Part shown: piece by piece, positions 41,661-54,629 of the stretch | Layout of the letters: every line of letters begins with the position of its first letter | Position numbering within the stretch: the stretch's first letter is position 1 | Source of the DNA: Corynespora cassiicola | Taxonomy: Eukaryota; Ascomycota; Dothideomycetes; Pleosporales; Corynesporascaceae | DNA: 64,000 nucleotides | Direction: 5' to 3' | Assembly (NCBI GenBank): GCA_022059125.1 | Contig: JAEUWY010000012.1 | Span: 1,612,001 to 1,676,000, forward strand | Program-made: the position numbers and the translations under genes | Notes under the pieces: generated by a model | Told to the model about the DNA's origin: nothing | Database searches by the model: none | What the model saw: the letters and a program-made list of their open reading frames with translations, nothing else

Positions 41661-43782
41661 TTAGTTCAAGGTTTGGGTACCTCTTCGCTCCGCCCTTTTT
41701 CTCCGCTCGGTTACGATGATGAAGATGAAGGCAACAAACATGCCGAGGCCTCCAAGTGAAACCGCGAACCAGTAGGCGCATCTCAACCCGTGGAGTCGGA
41801 TCTCCTGCGTTTCTGGTCTTGTGTCGCTGAGGGGTGTGGGGTTCTCGTGCGGCCTCCCTTTTTGGAGCGCATAGTGTTCAATCGTGTATCTGTCGATAGA
41901 GCCGGCAAAGCCTAGTCCGCATGATATACTGTAGTTAACCATGGTGCTGACAAGACTGGCGGCTATACCCTGCTTCTCCTTGGGCAGTGATGCTGACATG
42001 AGTATGTTGGCGGCCGGATATGAGAGATTCATCGCGCCAGGCATGATAAGAACCGAGACGAATGTCAGCCCCCAGTATGTTTGGTCGATGGGCATAATTG
42101 CAAGCAGGAGAGATCCAAGCATGAAGAAGAACATGGATATGAACATGACGTAACTGACTCCAAAGCGCTGGATGAGCCAAACCGTTGAAAATGCGAAGAA
42201 GACACCAGTGAGTGCCACAGGCGAGGTTTCGGCAGATGTAAGCAGAGCTGAATGACCGCGAAGGTGTTCAAGGAAGAGGTAGAGGTAATAAGCCCAGATG
42301 CCATGAGAGCCCCAGCCAGCAACTATGCAAGTCAGAGCGAAGACGGCATCCTTGTGTAGTCCTCGGATTGGTATAAGGGGATAATCGGTAGCGTAGAGTT
42401 CAACAAGAACGAATGCGATCATGAATAGAATACCAAGTCCGAGGAGAACACCAATGTACGGTTCTGCCCAGGTCACCAAAGGCGCCTGGTTCAATGCAAA
42501 GTTGACAAGTACAAGGCCAGATACGCCAGTTATTGTGCCCCAGTAATCGAATCGTGGACGGGTTATGTCCTTTTTGCTTGGTGAATTGATGTGTTCGTCG
42601 GGGAGTATGACGTAGGCCAGCCCCATGACAATGAGGCAAACGATGGAGAGAATCCAGAAACTCCATGGCCACCAGACGAGATCAGCAAGAAGGGCAGCGA
42701 AGAAGGCGCCGATTGCAGCACCTAAAGGTCCGCAGGCACCAAAGCAAGCGAACCCAATCATGCGCTTCTGGCCAACGGGAAGGGTTGTTCCTATCAAAGC
42801 TACGGCATTCGGTACAAGAAGGGCGGGGCCTATTGATGGTCAGTAAAAGAGGTAGAGAAAACGGTGTCGGGGGCATACCAATTCCTTGGAAGGCTCGGCA
42901 GATGCTGAATAGAATGATTCCTGAAGTATAGCAAAACCCTGATATAAGGGACCAGACAGAAAACCTTGAATAGACGAGTAGGTCAGCCAAATGCTGTAAA
43001 TGAAAATAACAGTCCTGACATAATTCCGTTCTTGAAACGGGGATGACACTCACCAAATCCAACCAATCATGTATATCTTCTTGTGTCCATACATATCTCC
43101 AAGGCGACCTATTCGACGATCAGTCTAAGCTTTAAGAAGCTCCCGTGTTTGAGGACAGAACTAGGGTGTCATCGTGCAAGGTGAATCGTGATGAGGAGAT
43201 TGAAAAGATGAGTCTGAAATCATCTTTGAGGGAAATTTGACGAGAAGGGTACGTACCAGCTGGTAAGATAAATGTTCCGACACTCATAGAAAAGGACGCG
43301 GAAAACCAACTCAGGGTGCCATAATCTTGGATGTCAAAAAACTTCGCTAGAACTATTACAGGTGCCACTGTTTGGTTGAGAGCGCTCAGTGAAAGAAGCT
43401 GTGCAATGCAGGTAATGAATATAAAGGCAAGTTCCCGGGACCTGGTCATCTGCCCATTTGGAGGAGATGGTGGTGATCTTTTGACGGGTGGCGGAGGGGG
43501 CGTCGGAGGAATGAACACTCCAGATGCTCTGGAGCTGATCAATGTCGGTTCATATGGCTGCTTCTCAATATCGGATTCAGGTGATAAACGACCACTGGTG
43601 CCGGAATATCTCCATTCCGAGAGATAATCAAGGTAATTGCCCCTTGTCTTTGCAAGTTGAACAATTGAGGGAGCATCGTTGTTGCGCCAGGGCAAAGCCC
43701 AATAAGCCGGCTCTCGATCTTCATAAGGCGCAGTGACAGATGAAGGGTCGAGGAAAGAACTGGTATTGATAGTCGTGCTCAT
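41661..43782 (-). CDS. MFS drug:H+ antiporter, DHA2-like
   Basis: Plasma-membrane proton-driven exporter. Exons in coding order: 43257-43782, 43054-43108, 42879-42964 and 41661-42829, giving 611 residues. After a 115-residue cytosolic N-terminus with a proline run, the first membrane span begins ELAFIFITCIAQLLSLSALN. The loop 2-3 signature is GRLGDMYGHKKIYMIGWIW, assembled across two introns. CRAFQGIGPALLVPNAVALIG matches the antiporter motif C region, and about 14 hydrophobic segments can be counted. The C-terminal end is charged (ERRKRAERRG). Splice phases agree at all three junctions. A substrate cannot be assigned. Its neighbours (Gfo/Idh genes) would fit export of a metabolite or toxic intermediate, but that is inference. 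Confidence 0.9.
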
Positions 43783-46700
43783 CGCTTAGTTATGCAAATC
43801 AAAAAGGTGATATGTGAGGTGGCAGATGCCGCGAAATGTTTGTGCTAAAAAGGCGTCTTCAGCGCCTCATATAACATGAAGCGGGACCGTACATATGTCC
43901 ATTCCGTCGGGTCTGATCGATCGTGACCTAGAAGGACGTTTCAAAAAAGCACGCCCAGGACTATCCACTCAGTGGTGGAGACCTGACCAGGTGCCGCGCC
44001 ACCATGGTTCATGCTTGGTGGCCGGTGAGCGACGTGCGCGCATCCAGCAAGGGAATGCGTCTCGGCAGTAACCGTCGTGAATAATCAGGGACGCGATTTT
44101 GCTACCAAAGCGACTAAGGCCCTGCCATTTTAAGTCCGTGCTAGGTGTCCTGTGGAGAGCCGAAAAGGCTTATGTGCATCCTTCAAGTCAGCTAAGAGGC
44201 CAGTGCGCCACAAAAGCGAACAACGACCAACCTCTCGAGTCTGCTGGCACGGAATCGTTGCCAAGATACCCGCCCTCCCGTTTTGTGGCGTAAGTCCGAC
44301 TGTAATGTGTAGCCATGGTCTGGAAGCAAGCCCATATGGGCTGAAGCCCTGGGCAAGAGCCAATTATTCGAAGCCCCGGAGAAGGATCCCACCCCACGTC
44401 CTCACATCCATCACAATAAGCAATCAAACCAACACTTTTAGCTTGTTGGTTCTCGTAGCGTAGTTACAAAGGCTGGCTTTGGGATCCGTATCGATGCCAG
44501 CGTTTGTCTAGCGGATAAAGGAAGGCAAGGGAAGCGCGAATCGTTCAGTCTCTGGGATATCCTAGCCAACAATTACGCGGCCAGATCTTTAGCCAGGTCC
44601 CCAACAATGGCGGTGTCTAACGGCGGCGCGTTACACGGCCTCGAAACTTGCTGCCCGGACTTGATGACAAGAAGTAACAAGCAGGTCAAAAGATAACAAT
44701 GCATACGCACAGTCATTGGGGAAGAACACGAGCAGCAAAATGAGATCATGGCTGGGTTTTGGCTGGCTACTATGCCAGCCATGCGTATCGGACTGTCTGT
44801 CGTCAGATGGCTTGCATGTGTACTCAGTGTTGGGTGCTTTGTCGTAACGCTTGGGCCACATTGTCGGCACCCCATATCTGACGCCTGACTGGTACAAGGC
44901 ATCCGGGTGGCAACGCTGGTGAGCATCTGAACCTGCAGTTGACGTGCAATGTGGACGAGGGCGACGTAAGTCCTGCGTACATGGTGCGAGCAAAAGCATG
45001 CAGGCCGCCGCAATGCTTGAAGCTGCAAGATCTCTGCCGTCCGATGACTGACTAGTACATCCAGAACGCCGAGCGCTACCTCCCTCGGAAAAAAGGTCTT
45101 GTCTCCACGGAAGAGACGGTACTCGAGCTCCAGTGCCGGACGAGAAAGGCCATGAGGTTGGGTTGCTTGCCAAGCGGGTGGAGACTGGAAAGACGCCTCT
45201 CATCGGTATATCGCAGCCTCCAACCTCCGACCAGAGTACGTGCGGCGGGCTCACGAGGATCCGGACGAATGATGCGGGCAAGCGTGGAGGGAAGAGGAGA
45301 GGAAGGCGTCGTGCCAGCTGAGGATGGGCGGAGGCGATCCCGGCGCCGATCACTTGGCATACCGGTATTCTGGCGCAGTTCCACGACCCCAACCTCTTTG
45401 CAGCCAACCTCTCAGCCAACGAACATGGCCCGCTCCCATTCAACTCAACCTCAGGATTTGTTACACTCCAGGGCCACCTAGCGTGCTGACCCAATGCATA
45501 GATTGCTATGCTGCCCCTGGCTTGACCCCACATGAAGAGCAGGTCTGTTCGAACTCTGTGGAGTCAAGCCTGTCTTCTGAAGAGTCCGAGTCTGCCTGAA
45601 CAGGTCAAAATGATGACTTCAGTATTATTTCCAGCCTTTAGGACCGGTTGTAACCCTGGCAATGTCTCAGTACGCCTGTTGATCCCGTCGCGATCCCCGA
45701 ACGCTCAAGCCAGTTGCCGTACCTTATTTACCCAACCATCCGACGATCCACCCCCCTCGGAGCTCATTCTGCTTTTGACTAGCTGGACTCAGTTACTGTG
45801 ACTGTAGCTGGGCCAGACAGTACTTGTGATTGATCTGTCGTTCTGTAAGTCGCTTGAACGCACATAGAATCTAGCGACCACCGAAAACCATTCGATTCAA
45901 ATCTTGTAACTTTACGCAAAATCTCAGGTAATATGACTTCACTGTCAGTCTCCGTAAGCATTCCTAAAAAGCTAGATGATGTCATCCTGGACACATGCTT
46001 GCGGTGAGAATCTCGGGCAGCAGCACAAACACTAGACGTCGGTACGAACTTTACCTCGAGGCGCAATTTCTACCCGGTACTTGGCTTTGCTGTTTCGGCG
46101 CGGCAGTCGTCGTCTCATACTTGGCGTCTTGTTTGCACAAAGAAGTTCATATCTTTTCTTGGATGTCCTACCCGCTATTCCGCATCCCTTCCGTGTTTCA
46201 TAGTTCAATAGTCTACGGAACAGGGCCCACCACAATTACTCTCATTTCCATTACTCTTATGGTCTTGGATTCCCACATGATTCCAAGAACCTACCCTCAG
46301 TTGTCGGCACCGGCGGGCGGCTCATCCGGACACGCCAAACTGCGCCTCCATGCCCACATCCAGAGACATCCTGCACGTGCATCCTAGTTCCGAACCATTG
46401 CATCTACATAACGCCCGTCATCCGACATGCAATCAGCCGAGAAATGATCGTTTCCGCTGCGCCAAGGGCAGCCAAGATGTAATTCCCCCTCTTTCATTTC
46501 ATCCAGAAAGTGTCCCGCGATCTTCGTTCTGGGCTCACATACGGCTTGGGCAAAGAAGTGTATCGTACTTGGGATTCGAATTGTACGAGCCCTTGGCCTG
46601 GAAGTGTATTTTTGCTTCATGTTGGGACATGCCGCTGATTTGGCAAAGCTACGTTTGTCCCTGGCGCGTCCCAACGAGAAGCAGCTATGTGGATTCTGAA

Positions 46701-47753
46701 ATCTGGACAGAGGGGTTTCACTCTATGCCTGGACAGCTTGATATGACCCTTAGGGTTGGTAGCAAGACGGCTACCATACCCAGTGGAATCGTAATGGCAT
46801 GCCCGTTTCCCACCATCCCCTCGCGACATTCCTTGGATACTGAATCTCTGAAGTGGCTGCGCTAGATGACCTCGATTCACAGATATATGGGAGGTTCGGG
46901 AGCTCAGCCTCCAGAATTCCGCGGCACAAGTCAGCGACCTGAACTCCACATTGAGCGGACGCCCACAAACAGCCATCATGCGGGCATATCGTTACGAGCT
47001 GGCGAGATGTCTCGTTTTAATTTGCCCTTCTCCTATAATCACATAATGGGAGCTCTGGTGGGTCATTGATAGAACAATGACGTAGAATAGTTCGCTAACA
47101 TCGCTACACCCAGGTTGTAGGTTTCCGAAAAAGATCAACGAGAGCAACCTCGAACGACCTGCGCTTGGTAAAAATGGCAGAACGCCGGGCGCACACAAGC
47201 CAAAGCGGCAACCAATAATTCGCCGTGTTTCACCACTCTTTGCTTCTTCCGAGGTTCGAGTGCCGGGGGAAACCCATTTTTCCATGGAACTTATCGTGGG
47301 GGTTCAGTTGCCGAAGGGGCGTTGCCGTTTCGAGCCTTAGGGTCTCGGAATATATGGATTGGCGAACCATGGATTCTACGCATGCAGCGAATCTGTACAT
47401 GCAGCTGAAATGCAACCTTTGGATTCGTATTTCCTGGAGGGCACTTTGACAGCCGTCAGAAAGGTACCATTAAAGCAGAGTGACACAAAAAAAGGAACGG
47501 GAGATGCTGCCCACGCGACACCAGACAGATTTCCATCGCGGGGTACTCACCCTGGTTTCTATTTTTCGCCGATTTCGGCTACGCATAGCCGGAACAGCTA
47601 CCCTTTCCGCCTCAAGCTTAGGACTATCCTCGGGCGAAAAGACGTCTAAATCGCAATGTTAGGCCGCAAGATCCAGTCGATTTCGTTTGGGTCCGACGTG
47701 TTCTCCGGTTCCCTCCAGATCAACACCACTGCACCTGTCCAATCCTGATCATC
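43783..47753. other. 4 kb gene-poor region
   Basis: The first few hundred bases are the MFS promoter (TTATATGAGG on the minus strand near 43870). The rest shows only overlapping frames of up to 300 codons (44631-45533 minus, 46350-46865 plus) with biased composition, no domain motifs and no plausible splice partners. No terminal repeats or transposase-like sequence was recognised. The end (about 47640-47753) is the promoter of the EthD-like gene. Confidence 0.45.
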
Positions 47754-48619
47754 ATGGCGCCTGAGCTGAAAGGACGCGGAATCCTCTGGGTACACTCGCG
47801 GGTTTCCCCGTCTGTCAGGGGGGTCTTATCCGAGGATGCGTTCCTCAAGTGGTATGACGAGGAGCACATTGCCGAAGTGGTCACCACCGGAGGAATTCAC
47901 AATGCACTCCGCTACGTCAACGTCAACAAGGGCTCGTCCTCGGTTAGCAAGCCCAATCTTGTCATTTACCCCCTGGAAGATATTGCTTTTACGGGAAGCA
48001 AGAGGTTCCAAGAGATTGGGGTGACTCTCGATGTCGCTGGAGAGGAAAGGGTCGTCTACGATGTGGCCGACTTTGATATCATCTGCATGAGCTTGGTCAA
48101 GAAGACCGAAGCAAAGAACAAGAAGGGTAAGAATTTGCTCTTCGAGACAAGCACGAAGAGCTTTCGAGGCTGATAAGGTCTCAGGCACCGCCCAATATGT
48201 ACTGGCTTCAGCCCTCGAGCCCGCAAGCGAGACTTCGGACGAAGTGATCACCAAATTCTATGAGCAGGTAAAGATACATAATCGATTTCCAAAAGTATAG
48301 CATAGTGCTAATCACACTGCAGCAAACCGCCACCGTCTCGAAAGCGCCCAACTACCTCCGCACGCTTCGATTCCGCCTTGTGTTTGGACGTACCAATGGC
48401 CAGTCGAGGGCCTGGAAAGGGCTTCCCATAAATGAAGACGAGCCAGTTATTGAGCCCATCTCATGGCTCGCTGTGCACGAGTTCTCTGCTGAGCCCTCGC
48501 AGGATGTCCAAGACGACGCCAAGAAGGACGTGGGCGATGTGTTAAGGAAAGCGAAGCAAAACGAGCTGCATGTATACAGTCTTGTCAAAGAATTCGGTGG
48601 GGGTGCGCTCTTCGACTAA
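47754..48619 (+). CDS. EthD-like dimeric alpha/beta-barrel protein, two repeats
   Basis: Exons 47754-48126, 48185-48267 and 48323-48619 give 250 residues. The first half (ILWVHSRVSP, LSEDAFLKWYDEEHIAEVV, GGIHNALRYVNV, LVIYPLEDIAFTGSKRF, VYDVADFDIICM) follows the pattern of fungal EthD/ABM-type ferredoxin-like domains, in which WYDEEH is the characteristic run. The second half (TLRFRLVFGRTNG, PISWLAVHEFSAEP) looks like a second barrel repeat. Such proteins act as cofactor-free monooxygenases, cyclases or dehydratase-like partners in aromatic metabolism, but most fungal members are uncharacterised. Splice phases are consistent. The ATG at 47754 has an ATCATGG context. No specific reaction is claimed. 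Confidence 0.8.
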
Positions 48620-49546
48620 AATGCACATGTACCTTTGATACCACACCGGACCGGTTTGAGTCACGAGTTTATGGCATAAAATCGCTTGGCCCGTGCATGT
48701 GGCAGTATCCCATTTGACAGGCCCTTTTGGGGAGGGAAGACGCCTTGTTTTTTTGATTCTAGCACATGCCCAAACCCCTCTTTCTGCCCTCTGCGTCTGG
48801 CCTCCCGCGCGCTACTCTCGTGCAAGTATGCCTAACACGCGTACATGTGAAGCTCTTGAGAGCTCCATCCTTGTTTGAGATCCGATCGCCGCGACCCATG
48901 ACCAAATTAGCATTGAGCTTAGCTCCCGTCCACAACCCCACCCGTCACACAAGTCTCCAACATTGACAGTGGCAAAGGTCCCAGGCTGCGGGCAGAGGCA
49001 GGGCTTCAAGAGCCATGATCCCGAAATCCCTTGGGTTCTAGAGGTTTCACGCAAAAGGCTTGGAAGAGGTTGGCAGCCGCCAAGTTGTAGCTGTGGCCGC
49101 TGGCATTGGGTGGTGCGGCATAATGGAAAAGTTTCCCCGGTGGGATGGATAGGGTACAATAAACGCACATGAAACATCGCAGGTGTGCTTTTGCGATCGG
49201 TGTGAGCGTGCCACGCCCATGTGTGCCCTAGACCTCCATCTATTCCCCATCCATTGTATACACTGCACGTTGCGAAAATAACTCGGCGGTGTGCCCGGTT
49301 CCGCAGACGCACCACCCACCTCAGGCTCGGCTCAGGCGTCGCTCTCCTGATAGCTCGAAACAATTTGACTCACCTCCCCTGGTCCTCGGTCCAGAAACGT
49401 ACATATAGAATACGGCGCGTCGCCTCTGCCTTCCATTTGAAAAGACAAAGGCATTTCTCGCATCCACAACTGCAATACAGCTTCCACATCACCACCACCC
49501 CATATCATCCTTCTTCTTTTAGCTTGAAAGCTTCCCACCTGCGAAA
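48620..49546. other. intergenic: 3' flank and promoter of the glyoxalase-like gene
   Basis: About 930 nt between two plus-strand genes. The right end is pyrimidine-rich and carries the leader ending GCGAAA before the ATG. Nothing else is recognisable. Confidence 0.45.
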
Positions 49547-50200
49547 ATGCCTCCAGTCAGTCAGATCCCTCCTGCACGCGTCTTCTTCAAGACCCCCTCC
49601 GCTGCCGCGAAGCCTGTGGCAAGACGCACATCGATAACGTCTGTGCAACTGCCCAGGTACACAACCACGTCTTCAACCACATCGCTCTCTCCGTTGCCGA
49701 CTGTGATGCAGCAGTCCGGTTCTACGGGGACGTCTTCGGGTTCAAAAGGCTCCGGTACGTCACGAACATCCCTTGACCCGAAAATGATCCCCCCCCAGCT
49801 TAGCTAACGACGCAACTCCAGCCGCGACAGCGTGAGAGACCGGGATGAAAACCCAGAACAACCCATATTCAAAATCTACGGTTCCAAACTTCAAAAAGTA
49901 AAAGTCGCTTGGCTGGGGTGCGGGAACAGCGTCGGTTTCGAGGTGTTTGAATTCATCGACCCACCCCATCAGCCTCGTTCTGAGACATTTGACTACCCAC
50001 GGGCTGGTTTCTTTCACATGGCGGTTACGGCGCCGGACGTCGAGGCTGCGTGCCAACGGGCGATTGAGCATGGAGGAAAGCAAATCGGCGAGACGGTGGC
50101 AGTAGGGGACGGCGAGAAAGCCCTCTACCTGAGCGATCCATGGGGCAACGTTGTCGAGGTGCTCAGCTGCAGCTTCGAGGCGCTCATGGCGAACAAATGA
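49547..50200 (+). CDS. glyoxalase/dioxygenase-fold (VOC) protein
   Basis: Small vicinal-oxygen-chelate protein. Exons 49547-49555, 49657-49754 and 49822-50200 give 161 residues. The first coding exon is just ATG CCT CCA; the reading MPPVHNHVFNHIALSV fits the family N-terminus and explains why the next exon is open in another frame than the ATG. FNHIALSV begins the first beta-alpha-beta-beta-beta unit. GFEVFEFIDPP, GFFHMAVTAPDVEAAC and YLSDPWGNVVEVLSC supply the rest, with His, His and Glu at the usual metal-ligand positions. The substrate is unknown; fungal relatives include fosfomycin-resistance-like and lactoylglutathione-lyase-like proteins. The ATG could instead lead into a longer unspliced frame of 86 codons, which shows no family resemblance. 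Confidence 0.88.
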
Positions 50201-53200
50201 TACGATACCACGATCTTCTTCTGGAGTTATCTGATAGATAAAAAAATGCACTTGTCACATCATCTCTCGAGCCTAGACTTGTCTCTGAGCCATTTGATAG
50301 TGCCGTTCTAGCGGACACTCGTATTGAGACACGGAAGGATGGGAAAGATGGAGATGGCTCCACAATATCCACTCCAGTCCGCGGAGGGCACTGCCGAAAG
50401 AGTGATGCTCTGCAGAGGCCTCAAGGTACCATTGGCGATGCTCCAAAAGCATGTCATCTTCGCGCACGCGATCTGGTAACAGATCTCAGATGCAGATTCG
50501 ACCTTGTTGCCTTAACCCACTCCCATTGGATGCGAAGACAGTCATAGAAACTCAAATGCTAGGGTATTATTCATCGTGGTTGCTCGTACTCGAAGAGGGG
50601 AACCAACGCGGCAAGGCTGGATTGGCGGACTGAATACGGCGATCCCCGGCGCGGAAGACGGGGCAGGAGGGCAAGCATCTCGGGCTTGTTCTGATGAGCC
50701 AAGACAGCTGTTAGCCTGACCAAATGAAGGAGATCTCAGGTTGATGGGCTTGCTGGGCTTGCTGGGCGGCCCATTGAACAGTCGTGCCCTGAGCGAATCG
50801 GGCCGTGGCGGTAGCTTCGGATGATCATAGGGGGGGGGTGAAGCCACGCAGCAGCAACACCGCCAGACTCTTTAAAGATGGCTATACCAGTGGGGTGCCA
50901 TGTCGATGGCTCGTCGCTGCAGCAGAAATTGGGCAGCAGTCGATGGAGCCAGGTAAGGAGACGTGAAGCTCCCGTCGATGTTCCGCATCAGGCTTATCGA
51001 TAGCTGACATAAGTGTCGCTTATTCGGCTGTGAACCTAAAGTCGATCCTGCATGCCGTCGATCACGCCCAGGTGTCTGCTCACAGTCCATCCTCGATATT
51101 CCACTGGCGACCGGATTCCATGGTGTGATCTGGTGCCTGTGTACTGGCGCTGGTGCGGTAGATCATGGAACCATGCTTTGCGGTATACCAGGACCCACCA
51201 AACCCACAGCGAGATACCCACCGCCCAAAGATAGGCGTCAATATCACGCGGTCGTGGTGGGCAATGAACAGTGGAGAGCCATCATCTTTTTTTTTTCAGT
51301 CTCCCGTTGGTCATACCATTCTCGTGCGAGTTGTCTTCCATGGACATCCGAGAGCATGCTGCTGGTGCCATAATCATGAGTCAACCCGAACCCGAATGTA
51401 CTGTATCGAAGCTCGGCGTAATTGTCGTATCCAGTTAGATGGCTGGCCATTTGGAAAACCTCACACCTACCTGCTGCCGCCAATGTTGGCGGTGGCACCA
51501 GAATGCTTACGTCTCCTCGGACGACGGACGAAACAGCTCTGATGGCGCTTGACACGACTGATATCCAAAACGCTGTGGACCCTCGCCGGTGCCACAGGCT
51601 GCACTGAAACATGCCGCATCCGCTCGTGTCGCCACCAAGAAGAGGACACGACATTGTGAGGACGCCAGGCCTGGGCAAAAAAGTACAAGGTTGAGGGAGG
51701 GCGACAGCAAAGCCAGCCACATGGCCAAAGTGTACCTAGGTAGATAGATGGTCCAGCCACAGACCTGTAAGAGGTCCCAACCACAAACGGAACATGCCCA
51801 TGGCGATAACAGAGACAGCATGGCAGCTGTAGACTAAGACATGTTACAAATTGAGCTTCATCCTGAGCTTACCGCGCACAAGGTAGTGAAGCAAATGAAA
51901 AAAGCATTGAGGACAGCAAAAATTATGCCGGAGAGAGCCCCGTAGGACCCTCTAACCTGAACCAGTCCACACTGTGCAATGCAGCTGGTTTGATTGGATG
52001 CGCGACTCCTTGTGCTCGCTATCCCCAGCGGGTAAGTATGAAGAAAGAAAAGAAGAGATATAGGAGATTTGGGCTCTTCTTTATACTGGAGAATTCTCCA
52101 GGCAGTCATGGTCACGTGATGCACAACCGAGCATTGAGTGGAAGCGTTGGGAGCAATAGAGCCCAGAAACCGCTTCTGTGAGCTCCTATTTCGGCTAGAA
52201 TATATCATGTTCCTTGCTTAATAGTCTTTTAGGCGCTGAGAATCTACCGTAAGCGAGATACCAGCTACTGTGTTCCACTCAACAGCTCTGCAAATACCTA
52301 GGATCCAGGCACTTGCCTCTTGGTAATCCAGGCAGCAATATTCACGTGATATCAGCTTAATAGAACCTCTGTATGATACCTAGGTATCTCCTTGTAGTGT
52401 CCTGAAATGCTATCTACTGTAGCTAACACTCCTGTAACAACATTCTTGTAATAAATAGTAACCTTTACCATCGCTAACCTACCTTATCTAAAATGTTTTG
52501 TCTAGAGCATATTATTGCTACCAGCATATTGGCGAATTCTAAATGCAAATTACGTAGAACATGCTTTTAGCGCCTGTTCCTTCTAAATATATTATGCTAG
52601 ACTGAAGTTTACAATAAAGACTGTGGAGATAGAATAGCCCGTTACAGCCTCCTTTTTAGAGTTGCTACGCTGAACATTTCTAAAGAACTCCAAGCTGGAC
52701 ACCATAATGCATGTTGGCGAAGATTTTTGTACCACTTATTTCCATCAAGTCTCGACTAGAAAGAAAGATCAAAAGAACGTTTACTTTTTTGAAATAGATA
52801 TGTAGTCGTAAAGTAAGTTGTGGATTAACTTTGGCTGCAAGCTGGCTCTTGCGTCGGCAGCGTGTTCAGCTCCATGAATAATGGAGATGCGCAACATGGT
52901 GTAGAATAGTAGCTCTCTGGATAATATAAATCCGAAATCACCTTGAAATTACCTTGATTCTGCCAAGAGCAATTCGACGGCCCTCGTGCAGTATTCTTGA
53001 TTTCACTACATCGAAACTAGCAATCATATTTCGACTCCATGTCATATACTCCCAAGGCAGAGCCAATATAAGCATAAGTTCAAAAAGAAATAATATCCAC
53101 TCGTTGGGTTATTCTGAGGCAGTCACATCCTCGTTAGGGGTTGGCTGGCGCTGGTCTATTCGAGCGCAGTTTTATCTTGGGACGTTGTTGAACGTTGCTC

Positions 53201-54027
53201 TAAAGTACAATTTGATGAAGGGACTGATATGCGAGGAGTTTCTCCGATATAACTGGCAAATGGGAGTGTACGAGAAGACAAGCTTCTAAGCTAAGCCGCA
53301 TCAAATGTCCTTGGACCGGGATTGAGCCAAGACATGGCCACCAAGATGTACGCGTATATCCCATGCTTGGCACTGCATTTGGCTGACAGCCATAGTAGTC
53401 CCGCCACACTGCCCGATCATCTTCGATACTCGGCAACGCGTGTATCCAGCACCGGGACAGATTCTGATAGGCGAAGGCTCCTCCACAACATTCATGATGA
53501 TCGACATTTCCTCTCTTCATCAGCATCAGCCCAGCGGAGCGACTTCCTCGACAATGCATGCTCCTTCATGGCTCATTTGCCCTTGATCGTTATGGAATTC
53601 GCGACGTATCGGCATGTGTAGTCAGTAAGACTTGTGAAGATGATTGCTGTCACTCTAAAGGAAAATCCCTCGACGTGAAAAGGGCACATTCAAGTCGGGC
53701 AGTCTCGTATTTACAACGCCGCACGGACAAGCATAGCCACTCCAGTACAACCTGTGACGCGATCAGCAAGGTCCCACCTTCTTCCCTCAATAGGACAAGG
53801 GTCTGATACTCGTCCGTTACGTTTATCCCGCATTCATCTATTTAAAAATCAGTTCTGACGTCTGACAACTGTCGTTCGCCTTAATTTCGTTGCATAACGT
53901 GCTGCCTCGCCCCAGATTTCGCGACTCCATCTAATCCACCAACTCCACAGACTACGCTTGTTTTTACACTCGTTGTAATTTTTAGACACAGGCCACCAAT
54001 CGTTTCTTTGACTTTGCCTGTGGCAGC
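50201..54027. other. 3.8 kb gene-poor region with an AT-rich core
   Basis: No convincing gene. A G homopolymer lies at about 50831-50838. The section from about 52200 to 53100 is AT-rich with dense stop codons, like the block at 26-28 kb, and may be decayed repeat sequence. A TATTTAAA box at 53839-53846 lies about 185 nt upstream of the surface-protein gene at 54028. Confidence 0.45.
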
Positions 54028-54629
54028 ATGTTGGGAATGAAGGGCCTCGTTGCCGCCGTCGCGGCTTTGAGTTTCGGCGCCGCGAAGGCAGATTTCATGG
54101 TGTATACCGAGCCTCCGATCCCGACCAACGCGATCCCCAGCTTCGCCCGACAAGCAGACGTAAGCCGTCAACCCGCAAACCACGGACAGCGCCCCGCGCC
54201 AGAGCCCGCGATATTGACCATGCACAGGCCTCCAGCTGGACCTCCAGCGTCTACTTCAACGCCTTCCTGTCGTGGGGCTTCCACACGCGGGAGCTCGGCG
54301 ATGCCTACGAGACCTCGTCGTCGTCTGCCGCCTCCGAGATCGCCGCCTTCGCCGCCTCCGCCTCCAACTATAGCATCCCCGCCGGAGTCACCGAGACGAC
54401 CACCACCATGACCTTCTTCTCCGCCCCCGACTGGTACAGCGCGCTGCCGACGGGCGCGAGAGAGTTCAAGGAATCGCAGGTCGCGGACCAGTTCAGCATC
54501 ATCCGGCAGGTCATCGACGCGCGCGCGACCACGGCGAGCTCGACCGGCGGCGTGGTCCCGACGGCCATGCCTGCGTTGGGCCCCCAGTTTGCGGGCATGG
54601 CCGCGGCGGTGGCGGCGGCCTTTTTGTAG
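54028..54629 (+). CDS. small secreted GPI-anchor-type surface protein
   Basis: Exons 54028-54159 and 54228-54629 give 177 residues. Residues 1-22 are a signal peptide (MLGMKGLVAAVAALSFGAAKA). The mature part is rich in Ser, Thr and Ala (YETSSSSAASEIAAFAASA, TETTTTMTFFSAPDWYSALP). The C-terminus after TGGVVPTAMPALG is a hydrophobic Ala-rich tail (GMAAAVAAAFL), the usual layout for GPI attachment. There are no cysteines in the mature part, so it is not a hydrophobin or CFEM protein. The likely location is the cell wall or plasma-membrane outer face. Function unknown. The second Met (residue 4) is an equally possible start. Confidence 0.82.

Noticed and set aside
44631..45533. 300-codon minus-strand frame in the gene-poor region
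   Set aside because: Composition is Arg/Ser/Pro/Cys-biased, no domain motif is visible, overlapping frames on both strands are equally open, and no intron structure improves it.
50542..50847. Minus-strand frame with SPPPYDHPKLPPRPDSL start
   Set aside because: It begins with GTG and not ATG, is proline-rich, and no upstream exon with an ATG was found.
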